From the NCBI GenBank assembly GCA_003511945.1, contig DOJA01000252.1, forward strand, positions 1 through 17,176: a DNA stretch of 17,176 bases. The letters are read 5' to 3'. Source of the DNA: Phycisphaerales bacterium. GTDB lineage: Bacteria; Planctomycetota; Phycisphaerae; Phycisphaerales; UBA1924. Of the stretch, positions 7,864 to 15,476 are shown piece by piece (within the stretch, counting starts at the first letter, position 1; each line of letters opens with the position of its first letter). The notes beneath the pieces are model-generated. The model was not told the origin of the DNA, did no database searches, and saw only the letters and a list, made by a program, of their open reading frames with translations. Made by a program: the position numbers and the translations under genes.

Positions 7864-9252
7864 TCAGTTCCCCCCCACCTGGTAGACGGTGGCGCTCAAC
7901 GCCCGCAGTCTCCACTCGCTGGAGTCGTTGTCCAGACTCACCGCGACATCGTTCACCGCGAACGCGATGACATTCTGCAACTGGTCATTCTCGCGGCGCT
8001 GGGCGGGCAGGATGTTCCTCCCGCCGGAGCGCGGGGCGCGGTCGAGGTAGGCGCGGAGCTGGTTGTTCAGTCGCTGTTGGCCGACCACGGTGACCGGCGC
8101 ATCGGCGCCGGGGTTCGCCGCGTTCGTGCCGGCGATCAGAATGATCTGCCCCACCGCCAGCGCGAAGGCGGACTGCTCTTCGGGTCCTTCGTTGGTGAGG
8201 TAGTAGGCCTGGCGGTCCTTGTCGAAGCCCAGCCGGAGGCGCACGCCGCGCACGGGCGTGGGCTGGGGGTCGCGCTGGATGTCCGAGAGGCGCTCGGGCG
8301 GGATCCACTCCGCGCCGCCGGAGCCGGCGGTGAGACTGTACGAGACCACCGCCATCTGAGTGAGGGATCCCACCGTGCGGTAGAGGACGGAGTACGCGAG
8401 CACGGGGCGCTCGCCGTTGGGCGCCGCCTGATCGGGCTGGAAGAGGACGCGGTCGCGGAGCGAGACGAGCTCGTCGCTGCGGATGCGGTAGAAGGCCACG
8501 ATGCTCTTGATGACCAGCGTCCCTGCGGGGTCGACCGCGCGGATGTTCATGTCAAGCACGCGGGCCGGCGTTGTTCCGTTGGCGGCAAGTTCGAGGTTCA
8601 CGCGGATGTAGTCGGCGTCCGCCTGCCCGGGTTGACTGGTGGGCAGCCCGCCGGGCATGTACGACGCCACGCCGGAGGTCTCGGGCCTGTCGGTGTACTG
8701 GGGTTCCAGGGCGGGGGTGCGCACATAGGGCGGGAGGGTGACCGTCTGCCTCGTGCCGGTGTCGATGAGCGTGACCAGGAACGAGAGCGACGCGGGGTCG
8801 AGGCGCCGGACCCCGGCGTCGGCGGCCAGGTCGACGATCCCGCCGTTCCCGGGATCGGGGGTTACCGGCACATCCGCGTCGTCGAAGTTCAGGACCGTCC
8901 ACACCAAGCGCGGGCTCGCCTCGGACGGCGTGAGGAAATACGCCCCCCCCGTCGCGCGCCTCGGATTCACGGTGAGGTAGTGGAACTGGTCCTGCATCGG
9001 CAGCTGGTACCACACCCCAGGGATGAAGTTGTTGCTCGTGTTGCGGAGGTTCCCGAAGTTGACTCCAAGGATCGACTCCGCGTTGCGTGCGTGGGCGTGC
9101 GCACGCGAGGTCAGACTCGCCACCTGCTGCTGGCGGGCGGCGCCCGCGAAGAGCGCCAGCAGACCAAGCACCCCCAGCGCAATGACGAAGGTGGCGATCA
9201 GCACCTCGACCAGCGTGAACCCGGGGCGGTATGGACGGGGTCGTGCCCTCAT
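7864..9252 (-). CDS. GspI/PilV-like minor pseudopilin (462 aa)
   Basis: The leader MRARPRPYRPG ends at G11, followed by 'FTLVEVLIATFVIALGVLGL'. Cleavage is expected between G11 and F12, with E16 at mature position 5. The 'E-V-L-I-A ... A-L-G-V-L-G-L' helix is the form seen in PilV/GspI proteins. The rest is a soluble region of about 425 residues without a recognised domain, several times longer than standard GspI (about 120 aa). The start at ATG 9252 is supported by GGAGAGG at 9259-9265, six bases upstream, and by the 4-bp ATGA overlap with the stop of the GspH-like gene; the open frame continues upstream to 9432 but lacks prepilin character there. It would sit in the inner membrane and be assembled into the pseudopilus tip. 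Confidence in the class is high, in the subtype moderate. Confidence 0.78.
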   Translation of the reverse strand: MRARPRPYRPGFTLVEVLIATFVIALGVLGLLALFAGAARQQQVASLTSRAHAHARNAESILGVNFGNLRNTSNNFIPGVWYQLPMQDQFHYLTVNPRRATGGAYFLTPSEASPRLVWTVLNFDDADVPVTPDPGNGGIVDLAADAGVRRLDPASLSFLVTLIDTGTRQTVTLPPYVRTPALEPQYTDRPETSGVASYMPGGLPTSQPGQADADYIRVNLELAANGTTPARVLDMNIRAVDPAGTLVIKSIVAFYRIRSDELVSLRDRVLFQPDQAAPNGERPVLAYSVLYRTVGSLTQMAVVSYSLTAGSGGAEWIPPERLSDIQRDPQPTPVRGVRLRLGFDKDRQAYYLTNEGPEEQSAFALAVGQIILIAGTNAANPGADAPVTVVGQQRLNNQLRAYLDRAPRSGGRNILPAQRRENDQLQNVIAFAVNDVAVSLDNDSSEWRLRALSATVYQVGGN

Positions 9253-10415
9253 CGCGGGCCTCTCCGGATGATGTTCCCGCTGTAGCGATTGAAGCCGATG
9301 ATCTCCGCGTTCAGGTCGATCCAGCGGCTGACGGCCCGGACGCGCTCGTCGCGCTGCGAGGCGCTGGTGTTCTCGCCGCCCCAGATCCACGGGAACGACG
9401 CGGCCTTGGACGACGAGGGGCGGAACAGCCACGGGCGCGGGAACCCGACGCCGTCTTCGAGCCGGGCCAGATCGACCACCGCGAGCTGGCTGGCCGAGCG
9501 GAGGATGACCTCGCGGTTGGGAGAACGCTCCTCCGGCTGAATGCCCTTGAAGTTCTCTGGATCGAACCGCTGGCCGGAGTCATACGGGACGGTCGATGCG
9601 GAACTCACAACGAGAGGCGCGTCGGACAACTCGAGGTAGGCGTTCACCAGGTCCTGGCCCCCCAGGGCGGTGGAGGTGGTCAGCACGCCGGTGGCGTCAA
9701 ACTGGATCATGAACGAGTTCGCGCTGCGGATGGCCGCGATCGCGTCCGGCTCGGCGAGCGCGGGGCTGGTCCCGATCGGTCGAAGGGCGTCCCAGGGGTC
9801 CACGCCGAAGGGCTGACCGTCCTGCTGGGGCGCGAAGAGCCGCGGGTCGTTGCGGGGGAAGATCCAGGGGATGATGTCGTCGTCGGGGTCGTCGTCATCG
9901 CCGTTGATGACCTCGCCCGCGTACCACTGGAAGGTGGGGCGGGAGTCGATTCGGCAGTCCGATCGCACCCGTCTGCGGGCGTCCTGCCCGCGCTCGTGCG
10001 TGAAGCACAGCGCGAAGACGCCGGTGCGCCGGGGCAGATCGACAGGGACGGTGTTCGGCGCGGGACGGAACGCCGCGGCGCCGTTGCTCAGGAGGCAGTC
10101 GGAGGGCAGGTCGCTGAGTTTCGCGCTCAGCGCCTGCTCGTCGTAGACGACCGTCTGGAGCGTGTAGCGCTCGTCACGGGCGTCGTAGAGGAAGATCACG
10201 CCGGTCGGGGTCCCGGTGCTGACCGCCAGCGCCCGGGCGTTGCCGAGGGTGGAGGTGACCGCGTTGATGGCCGAGGCGTAGTTCGACGAGGAGACCAGCT
10301 GCCCGATCGCCGGCAACAGGACGCCGATCGTGGCGAGGATCAGCCCGATGACGACCAGCAGCTCCAGCAGCGTGAAGCCGGCGCGGACCCGGGATGGATG
10401 GCTGAGCGCGGTCAT
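9249..10415 (-). CDS. GspH/FimT-like minor pseudopilin (388 aa)
   Basis: Leader MTALSHPSRVRAG, predicted cleavage G13/F14, then 'FTLLELLVVIGLILATIGVL' with E18 at mature position 5. The following 'INAVTSTLGNARALAVSTGT' and 'GVIFLY' match the post-helix segment of GspH/FimT pseudopilins ('l..aR..Ai..g..v.l'). Its place between the GspG-like and GspI-like genes is the H position. At 388 aa it is about twice the usual GspH length. The start ATG 10415 overlaps the previous stop (ATGA). There is no clear Shine-Dalgarno sequence, so it probably depends on reinitiation by ribosomes finishing the upstream gene. A run 'NGDDDDPDDD' in the middle of the protein is strongly acidic. No domain is recognised in the C-terminal half. 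Confidence 0.78.
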   Translation of the reverse strand: MTALSHPSRVRAGFTLLELLVVIGLILATIGVLLPAIGQLVSSSNYASAINAVTSTLGNARALAVSTGTPTGVIFLYDARDERYTLQTVVYDEQALSAKLSDLPSDCLLSNGAAAFRPAPNTVPVDLPRRTGVFALCFTHERGQDARRRVRSDCRIDSRPTFQWYAGEVINGDDDDPDDDIIPWIFPRNDPRLFAPQQDGQPFGVDPWDALRPIGTSPALAEPDAIAAIRSANSFMIQFDATGVLTTSTALGGQDLVNAYLELSDAPLVVSSASTVPYDSGQRFDPENFKGIQPEERSPNREVILRSASQLAVVDLARLEDGVGFPRPWLFRPSSSKAASFPWIWGGENTSASQRDERVRAVSRWIDLNAEIIGFNRYSGNIIRRGPR

Positions 10416-11173
10416 CGGGAGTTGTTGAAGAAGTCGGTGGTGAGGTTCGCGTCATCCGGGCGGTAGGAATAGATGTTGTCGCTGAGCAGGGCGTGCACTT
10501 CCTTTGCTTCTGCACCCGGGCCGAGTTCGCTGCGCAGGCCGTACTTGGAGTCCGGCCCGGCGGACATGAAGTACGGGCGTCCGTTCTTGCACCTGCCGTA
10601 GAGGTCCTGGGCCAGCCGGTTCTCGGGGTGGACGAAGTAGATGACGCTCTGCTGGGTGATGTCCCAGGGCGGACCCCAGTCATCGCGGGCCCAGGCGTCG
10701 ACCACCGAGGGCGTCGGGTCCTTCATCTTGGTGTCGGAGGTCGACGCGCTGGAGATGGTGACGCGCAGGAAGCGGTCGCCCAGACCCTGCAGGACCGCCC
10801 CGGCCTCGCCGAACCCGATGGCCTGCGCGACGAAGACCGCCGCGTCCGGACGGCGCGGGTACTTGCCGGCGGACCCGGGGTACTCGCGGAAGAACTCCGC
10901 GTCGGACATGATCACATTCTCGCCCGGGACGCGCTCGTAGTCCTTGGCGGAGAAGGGGGGGATGGTCCCGTTGGTGGTCTGGATGTACTCGTCCAGCGCC
11001 CGGTCGAGCCCCGTCAGCACATTCTGCGTGAGCGAGACCCGCTGGTTCCCCAGCACGACCGACCCCACGCCCAGCACGAGCGTCATGAGCAGCGCAATGA
11101 TGACGATCACCGCCAGCAGTTCGACCAGTGTGAACCCGCCGGAAGCCCGGGGATGCGCGGAGGTGCGGTTCAT
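10412..11173 (-). CDS. GspG-like pseudopilin, second copy (253 aa)
   Basis: The leader MNRTSAHPRASGG ends at G13, followed by 'FTLVELLAVIVIIALLMTLV' with E18 at mature position 5. The soluble part has 'LDEYIQTTNGTIPP' after the helix, 'DDWGPPW' (residues 164-170) and 'FMSAGPDSKYG' (S204 to G212). These correspond to the 'D.WG.P' and 'SaGpDg' elements of GspG major-type pseudopilins. The ATG at 11173 overlaps the previous stop by four bases and its own stop overlaps the next start likewise. Length is close to normal for the wider G-type group. It could be the main filament subunit, or a companion of the 358-aa protein just upstream. The 'G' label is by motif and position. Confidence 0.75.
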   Translation of the reverse strand: MNRTSAHPRASGGFTLVELLAVIVIIALLMTLVLGVGSVVLGNQRVSLTQNVLTGLDRALDEYIQTTNGTIPPFSAKDYERVPGENVIMSDAEFFREYPGSAGKYPRRPDAAVFVAQAIGFGEAGAVLQGLGDRFLRVTISSASTSDTKMKDPTPSVVDAWARDDWGPPWDITQQSVIYFVHPENRLAQDLYGRCKNGRPYFMSAGPDSKYGLRSELGPGAEAKEVHALLSDNIYSYRPDDANLTTDFFNNSR

Positions 11174-12246
11174 CGGGACACCCTGATGTTGGAGCGGAGC
11201 GCCTCGAGCAGATAGTCCCGGTCGGCGGCCGGCACATCCGACTGCGGGTTGAACGCGTTCGCCATGTTCTGAACGAGCGACGACTGGTCCGGCTCCGCCT
11301 TGCGGTCGCCGAACACAGGGCGGGGCGATCCGTCGGAGTAGAACTGGATCGGGCGCCCCGCCGACACGAGCATGAACGACGCGGTGAGCACCTCGTGCTC
11401 GGTGCCAAGGTTGGCCTGCCCGTCGTCGATGTGACGCTCGACGCTGGAGGCGATGCGCAGCTCCACCGGCACGCGGTCGACGCTCGACGCGTCCGTGTCG
11501 GGGTCGGCCACGGGCCAGTTGCGGTAGTAGCGCACGGGCTGGCCCCAGGTGTCCAGCAGCTTGTAGAGCCCGGTCTCCTTCTCGAGCGCGAGCCCGGAGC
11601 CGAGCGAGCCGGGGTCGAGGTACGGGCCGTAGACGCGCCCGACCCGCGAGGCCTTGTGCTTGGAGCGGCTGCCCGCGCCTGCCCACGAACGATCCGGGCC
11701 GGGATCGCGGAACCCGGGGCCGGCCTGGCCGTCGTCCTGGTCGGTGTTCACGCCCGGGTTCGGCTGGGGGGACTCGGCCGCGGAGCCGTTGTCGTCGACC
11801 CGGAAGTTGATGTCGCCCGCGCCGAGCAGGTAGACGCCGATCGAGTACTCCGAGCCGAACCTCGCCCGCTGGAGACGGTCGCGGACCGCGCCGGGCGTGG
11901 CGAGCCCCTCGGGAACGATCGTGCCGCGCTTGGCGATGTCGGCGGAGACCGAACCCGGACGCGCGCCGGAGTCACCGGCGATGGCGAAAGTGTCGCCGAG
12001 CTTCCAGGAATCGTCGTCGAACGCGAGCAGGGGCGGGAGGTAGGTGAGGTCGTTCTTGAAGGCCTCGCACGCGGTGGCGACCGAGCCCAGCAGGCGCTCG
12101 GCCGAGGTGCGCTGCGAGCCCCGCGCGATGACGCTCAAGGCCCCCAGCAGGATGGCGATGAGCACCCCGACGACCGCGATGACCACCAGCAGCTCGATGA
12201 GCGTGAAGGCGGCCGGCGCTCGGGTTGTGTTCCGGGGCGGGGTCAC
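11170..12246 (-). CDS. GspG-like pseudopilin, first copy (358 aa)
   Basis: The leader MTPPRNTTRAPAA is followed by 'FTLIELLVVIAVVGVLIAIL'. Cleavage is predicted at A13/F14, so Ala replaces the usual Gly at -1, and E18 is mature position 5. The soluble region contains 'YGPYLDPGSLG' and 'LLDTWGQPVRYYRNWP' (D232, W234, G235, P237), the 'D.WG.P..Y' element of GspG-type pseudopilins, and later 'FMLVSAGRPIQFYSDG', a variant of 'SaGpDg'. It takes the G position directly after gspF. The start codon is GTG at 12246, overlapping the gspF stop (GTGA, 12243-12246). At 358 aa it is longer than classical GspG (about 140 aa), mainly through a Pro/Asp/Gly-rich insertion before the WG element. It resides in the inner membrane until assembled. 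Confidence 0.76.
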   Translation of the reverse strand: MTPPRNTTRAPAAFTLIELLVVIAVVGVLIAILLGALSVIARGSQRTSAERLLGSVATACEAFKNDLTYLPPLLAFDDDSWKLGDTFAIAGDSGARPGSVSADIAKRGTIVPEGLATPGAVRDRLQRARFGSEYSIGVYLLGAGDINFRVDDNGSAAESPQPNPGVNTDQDDGQAGPGFRDPGPDRSWAGAGSRSKHKASRVGRVYGPYLDPGSLGSGLALEKETGLYKLLDTWGQPVRYYRNWPVADPDTDASSVDRVPVELRIASSVERHIDDGQANLGTEHEVLTASFMLVSAGRPIQFYSDGSPRPVFGDRKAEPDQSSLVQNMANAFNPQSDVPAADRDYLLEALRSNIRVSR

Positions 12247-13529
12247 TTCTGAAGACTCTCGATCATCTTGATCATGGGGAGGAACATGGCGATGACGATG
12301 GTGCCGATGATGCCGCCCAGGACCACGACGAGCAGGGGCTCGATGAGCTTGATGAGCCCGCCGATGGCGACATCCACCTCCTCGTCGTAGTTGTCGGCGA
12401 TCTTCATAAGCATGGTGTCCATGTCGCCGGTCTCCTCGCCGACATCGATCATGTTGACGACGATGGCGTCGCAGACCTTGGCCTGGCGGAGCGGGCCGGC
12501 GAAGGTCTCACCCTCGCGGATGGAGTCGTGGACCTTGCCCAGGGCCTTCTCGAAGACGAAGTTGCCGCAGGTCTCCTTGGTGATGGTGACCGCCTCAAGA
12601 ATGGGCACGCCCGCCGCGATGAGGGTGCCCAGGGTCCGGGTGAAGCGGGCGACGGTGGTCTTCTTCAGCAGCTTGCCGATGATCGGGACATACAGGAGCA
12701 CATAGTCAAAGCCCGCCTTGCCGAACTTGGTCTTGCGGGTCAGCTTGATGAAGGCGAAGATGACGAACGGGGCGGCGATGACGAACACGACCCCGGGGAC
12801 CTTCTGCCCGGGCATGGCGCCGGCGATCCAGGTGCTGGTCTCGATCAGCTTCTGCGTGAGCATGGGCAGCTCGACGCCGAAGTCGGCGAAGATCTCCTGG
12901 AACTTGGGGATGATGAAGTACATGATGCCCGTCACGATGGCGACGGCGATGAAGATGACCGTCACCGGGTAGATCATCGCGCTGACGACCTTGCGCTTCA
13001 GCGACTGGGCCTTCTCCATGAACTCCGAGAGGCGCTGCAGGATGACATCCAGCACGCCGCCGATCTCGCCGGCGGCGACCATCTTGGTGTAGAGCGTGTC
13101 GAAGGCCTTGGGGAACTTCGCCATCGCCTCCGACAGCGACGACCCGCCCTCGACCTCCTCGGTCACGCCGATCAGGATGTTCTTGAGTTTGCCCGGCTTC
13201 TGCTGCTGCTCGAGGATCTGCAGCGAGCGGAGCAGCGGCAGCCCCGCGTCCTGCAGCGTCGAGAGCTGGCGCGTGAAGGTCGTCAGGTTCTTGGCCTTCA
13301 CCCGCCCGATCGAGAACCCGCCCCCGGCCTTCTTCTTCTTCTTGGGCTTGGCGTCCTTCCCGCCCTCGGCGGCGGCGGCGCCCTTCTTGACCTTCTGCTC
13401 CCGCACGGAGGTGGGGAACAGCTGCTGGAGCTTGATCCGCTGGATCGCCTCCTCGCTCGTCCCGGCCTCGATCGTGCCCTTGGTGCGCTTGCCCGTGCGG
13501 TCGAGCGCCTCGTACTGGAAGGTCGCCAT
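12243..13529 (-). CDS. gspF: GspF/PilC-family inner-membrane platform protein
   Basis: GspF/PilC is the polytopic inner-membrane protein on which pseudopilins are assembled and which the cytoplasmic ATPases drive. The 428-aa product has an N-terminal 'FQYEALDRTGKRTKGTIEA' segment, then two T2SSF domains: one from about residue 84 ('FTRQLSTLQDAGLPLLRSL') to 207, the other from about 293 ('FTRTLGTLIAAGVPILEAV') to 418. Membrane segments lie at about 183-208, 241-263 and 395-420, where 'EPLLVVVLGGIIGTIVIAMF' is characteristic. Between the N-terminal segment and the first domain is a Lys/Ala/Gly-rich linker (about 46-75, with a run of five Lys), likely flexible. The start at ATG 13529 has GGAG eight bases upstream. 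The order with the E-type gene before it and pseudopilin genes after it favours a Gsp system, but PilC is an equally valid family name. Confidence 0.92.
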   Translation of the reverse strand: MATFQYEALDRTGKRTKGTIEAGTSEEAIQRIKLQQLFPTSVREQKVKKGAAAAEGGKDAKPKKKKKAGGGFSIGRVKAKNLTTFTRQLSTLQDAGLPLLRSLQILEQQQKPGKLKNILIGVTEEVEGGSSLSEAMAKFPKAFDTLYTKMVAAGEIGGVLDVILQRLSEFMEKAQSLKRKVVSAMIYPVTVIFIAVAIVTGIMYFIIPKFQEIFADFGVELPMLTQKLIETSTWIAGAMPGQKVPGVVFVIAAPFVIFAFIKLTRKTKFGKAGFDYVLLYVPIIGKLLKKTTVARFTRTLGTLIAAGVPILEAVTITKETCGNFVFEKALGKVHDSIREGETFAGPLRQAKVCDAIVVNMIDVGEETGDMDTMLMKIADNYDEEVDVAIGGLIKLIEPLLVVVLGGIIGTIVIAMFLPMIKMIESLQK

Positions 13530-13554
13530 GGCTCCGGCTCCGTCGCGATGACCC

Positions 13555-13570
13555 GGCGGCGCGGGCCGCC
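13555..13570 (-). repeat. Hairpin, 6-bp stem, 26 bp before gspF
   Basis: Arms GGCGGC (13555-13560) and GCCGCC (13565-13570) enclose a 4-base loop. The left arm plus loop is also a copy of GGCGGCGCGG, so it can alternatively pair with 13655-13664. It is the hairpin nearest the gspF ribosome binding site. Confidence 0.5.
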
Positions 13571-13606
13571 CTGCTCAACTGTCTCCGTCCGTCCGATTGC
13601 ATCCGT

Positions 13607-13626
13607 CCGCGCCGTTCCCGGCGCGG
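13607..13626 (-). repeat. Hairpin, 8-bp stem with GNRA tetraloop on the transcript
   Basis: Arms CCGCGCCG (13607-13614) and CGGCGCGG (13619-13626) are exact complements around four bases. In the minus-strand transcript the loop is GGAA, a GNRA-type tetraloop that stabilises RNA hairpins. The perfect stem and stable loop make this the best candidate for a real RNA structure in the gap. Confidence 0.6.
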
Positions 13627-13654
13627 CGGCGCCCGACTCCGATCCGTGCTCGCT

Positions 13655-13693
13655 CCGCGCCGCCCAGCCCATCCCCCGGGAGGGGCGGCGCGG
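13655..13693 (-). repeat. Hairpin, 11-bp perfect stem, just downstream of gspE stop
   Basis: Arms CCGCGCCGCCC (13655-13665) and GGGCGGCGCGG (13683-13693) match over 11 bp around a 17-base loop that itself contains CCCGGG. It starts about 20 bases after the gspE stop codon. It could protect the upstream mRNA from 3' exonucleases or mark a processing point that lets the ATPase genes and the platform/pseudopilin genes be expressed at different levels. Confidence 0.6.
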
Positions 13694-13712
13694 CCCGCTC
13701 GATCCTGTTCGC

Positions 13713-15476
13713 CTACTCGTCCGAGAAGGTCTCGCGGACGACCTCGTCGATGGTGGTGAGCCCCTCGTAGATGGCCGCGAGCCCGGACTCGCGGAGGGTC
13801 TTCATGCCCCGGCGCCGCGCTTCCTCGCGGAGCACCGCCACGCTGGCCTCTTTCATGATGAGGTCCCGGAGCCCGTCGTCCATCACCATGATCTCAAAGA
13901 CCGCGGTCCGCCCCTTGTACCCCGAGTTGTGGCAGACATCGCACCCGCGCCCGCGGAAGAACCGCTTGCCGCGGATCGCCTCGGGGCGCAGGTCGAGCTC
14001 CATCAGCTGCTCTTCGGTGGGCGTGAACTCCTCGCGGCACCTGGCGCAGATCGTCCGGACGAGGCGCTGCGCGACGATCGCCTCGATCGTCGCGGTCAGG
14101 AGGAACGACTCCAGGCCGAGGTCCAGCAGGCGCACCACGGAGGAGGGCGCATCGTTGGTGTGCAGCGTGGTGAACACGAGGTGCCCGGTCAGCGACGCCT
14201 GCACCGCGATCTGGGCGGTCTCCAGGTCGCGGACCTCGCCCACGAGGATCACATCCGGGTCCTGACGCAGGAACGAGCGCAGCGCGCGGGCGAAGGTGAG
14301 CCCCGCCTCCGCGTTCATCTGGCACTGGCACAGCCCGTCGATGTCGTACTCGACGGGGTCCTCCGCGGTCAGGATCTTGGTCTCGATGTCGTTCAGCTCG
14401 TTCAGCGCCGCGTAGAGCGTGGTGGTCTTGCCCGAGCCGGTGGGGCCGGTGACGACGACGATCCCGTTGGGGCGCTCGATGATGGTGCGCACGAGCCGCA
14501 GGTAGTCCGGCGACAGCCCGATGCGGTCGAGACTCAGCTCGACATTCGAACGGTCGAGCACGCGCATGACCACGCTCTCGCCGTGCATCGTGGGGAGCAC
14601 CGCGACGCGGAGGTCCACCGGACGCCCGCCCACTTGGAGCTCGACCCGCCCGTCCTGGGGCAGGCGGCGCTCGGCGATGTCCAGGTTCGACATGACCTTG
14701 ATGCGGCTGGTGATCGCCGGCCCCAGGTGCTTGGGGGGCGGGACCATCTCGTAGAGGACGCCGTCGATGCGGTAGCGCATCTTGAACTCGTCCTCGAAGG
14801 GCTCGAAGTGGATGTCCGAGGCCTTGTCCTTGATGGCCTGGAGGAGGACGAGGTTGAGGAGCTTGATGACCTTGTTGTCCTCGGAGGCCTCCAGGACCGA
14901 GTCGAGGTCGATCGACGCCGCCCCGCCCCCGGCCCCCACCGCCGGGGACTTGGAGGCGAGGTTTGACAGCTTCGTGTCGCTGGCCAGCTCGGTCACCAGC
15001 TCGCCGACGCTGGACTGCTGGCCGGCGTAGTGCTTCTGGAGTTTGGCGTCGACCTGGGCCTCTTCCGCGACGACCGCCTCCACTCGGAAGCCCATCAGCA
15101 GCTTCAGGTCGTCGACCGCGCGGAAGTTCTTGGCGCTCTTGAGGGCGATCTTGATGCGCCGGGTCTTGGGGTCGAACTCGATGGGGACCACCTGGTAGGC
15201 CAGCGCCGTCTCCGCGGGCAGCGCCGCCGCCACTTCGGGGGGGATCTCGATGCCGGTGAGGTCCAGGAACGCCATCCCGGCCTGACCCGCGAGGGCCTCC
15301 TGCACATCCTTCTGGGTGATGTGCCCCATCTCGACCAGGAGCTGGCCGAGGAGGACCTTCCGGTTCTTCTGGACCTCCAACGCCTCGTGGACCACCTCGC
15401 GCGACACCTTGCCGAGCTTGGTCAGCACCCGCCCGATCTTGCGTTGCTTCAGTTCAGCGGGATCGACGGGGGGCAT
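13713..15476 (-). CDS. gspE: GspE/PilB-family assembly ATPase with N-terminal MshEN-type domain
   Basis: This cytoplasmic hexameric ATPase powers pseudopilus or pilus extension through GspF. The 587-aa protein has Walker A GPTGSGKTTT (K350), an Asp box downstream ('ILTAEDPVEYDI'), Walker B 'ILVGEVRDLETA' (E414), 'TGHLVFTTLHTNDAPSSVVRL' (His box), and the C477-x2-C480 / C512-x2-C515 zinc-binding tetracysteine of GspE/PilB proteins. The N-terminus carries two 24-residue motifs (13-36 and 42-65) separated by five residues, each with G at position 3, G at 10, L at 21 and Q at 24. This is the layout of MshEN c-di-GMP-binding domains. Full length is normal for PilB/GspE. ATG 15476 has GGAG at 15484-15487, seven bases upstream. 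It lies 175 bp after pilT and 183 bp before gspF. ATPase identity is certain; Gsp versus Pil naming is by operon order. Confidence 0.93.
   Translation of the reverse strand: MPPVDPAELKQRKIGRVLTKLGKVSREVVHEALEVQKNRKVLLGQLLVEMGHITQKDVQEALAGQAGMAFLDLTGIEIPPEVAAALPAETALAYQVVPIEFDPKTRRIKIALKSAKNFRAVDDLKLLMGFRVEAVVAEEAQVDAKLQKHYAGQQSSVGELVTELASDTKLSNLASKSPAVGAGGGAASIDLDSVLEASEDNKVIKLLNLVLLQAIKDKASDIHFEPFEDEFKMRYRIDGVLYEMVPPPKHLGPAITSRIKVMSNLDIAERRLPQDGRVELQVGGRPVDLRVAVLPTMHGESVVMRVLDRSNVELSLDRIGLSPDYLRLVRTIIERPNGIVVVTGPTGSGKTTTLYAALNELNDIETKILTAEDPVEYDIDGLCQCQMNAEAGLTFARALRSFLRQDPDVILVGEVRDLETAQIAVQASLTGHLVFTTLHTNDAPSSVVRLLDLGLESFLLTATIEAIVAQRLVRTICARCREEFTPTEEQLMELDLRPEAIRGKRFFRGRGCDVCHNSGYKGRTAVFEIMVMDDGLRDLIMKEASVAVLREEARRRGMKTLRESGLAAIYEGLTTIDEVVRETFSDE

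Larger units (their letters stand above)
13530..13712 (-). other. gspE-gspF intergenic region with repeated GC-rich arms
   Basis: This 183-bp gap is by far the longest in the gspE-to-gspK part of the cluster. It holds three perfect hairpins (13555-13570, 13607-13626 and 13655-13693) and two copies of GGCGGCGCGG (13555-13564 and 13684-13693), with the complement CCGCGCCGCC at 13655-13664. Because the arms share a core they could pair in alternative ways. No run of T follows any hairpin in the transcribed direction, so none is a classical intrinsic terminator. No gene is visible here. Confidence 0.6.

Noticed and set aside
8077..9285. Long plus-strand frames at 8077-9285, 9231-10466 and 15727-16887
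   Set aside because: They are antisense to pseudopilin genes and pilT and show no family features.
12225..14966. A 913-codon open frame on the plus strand across gspF and gspE
   Set aside because: It lies exactly opposite two certain genes and its His/Asp/Glu/Leu-rich composition is the complement of their codons. High third-position GC keeps the antisense frame open. It has no ribosome binding site or recognisable domain.
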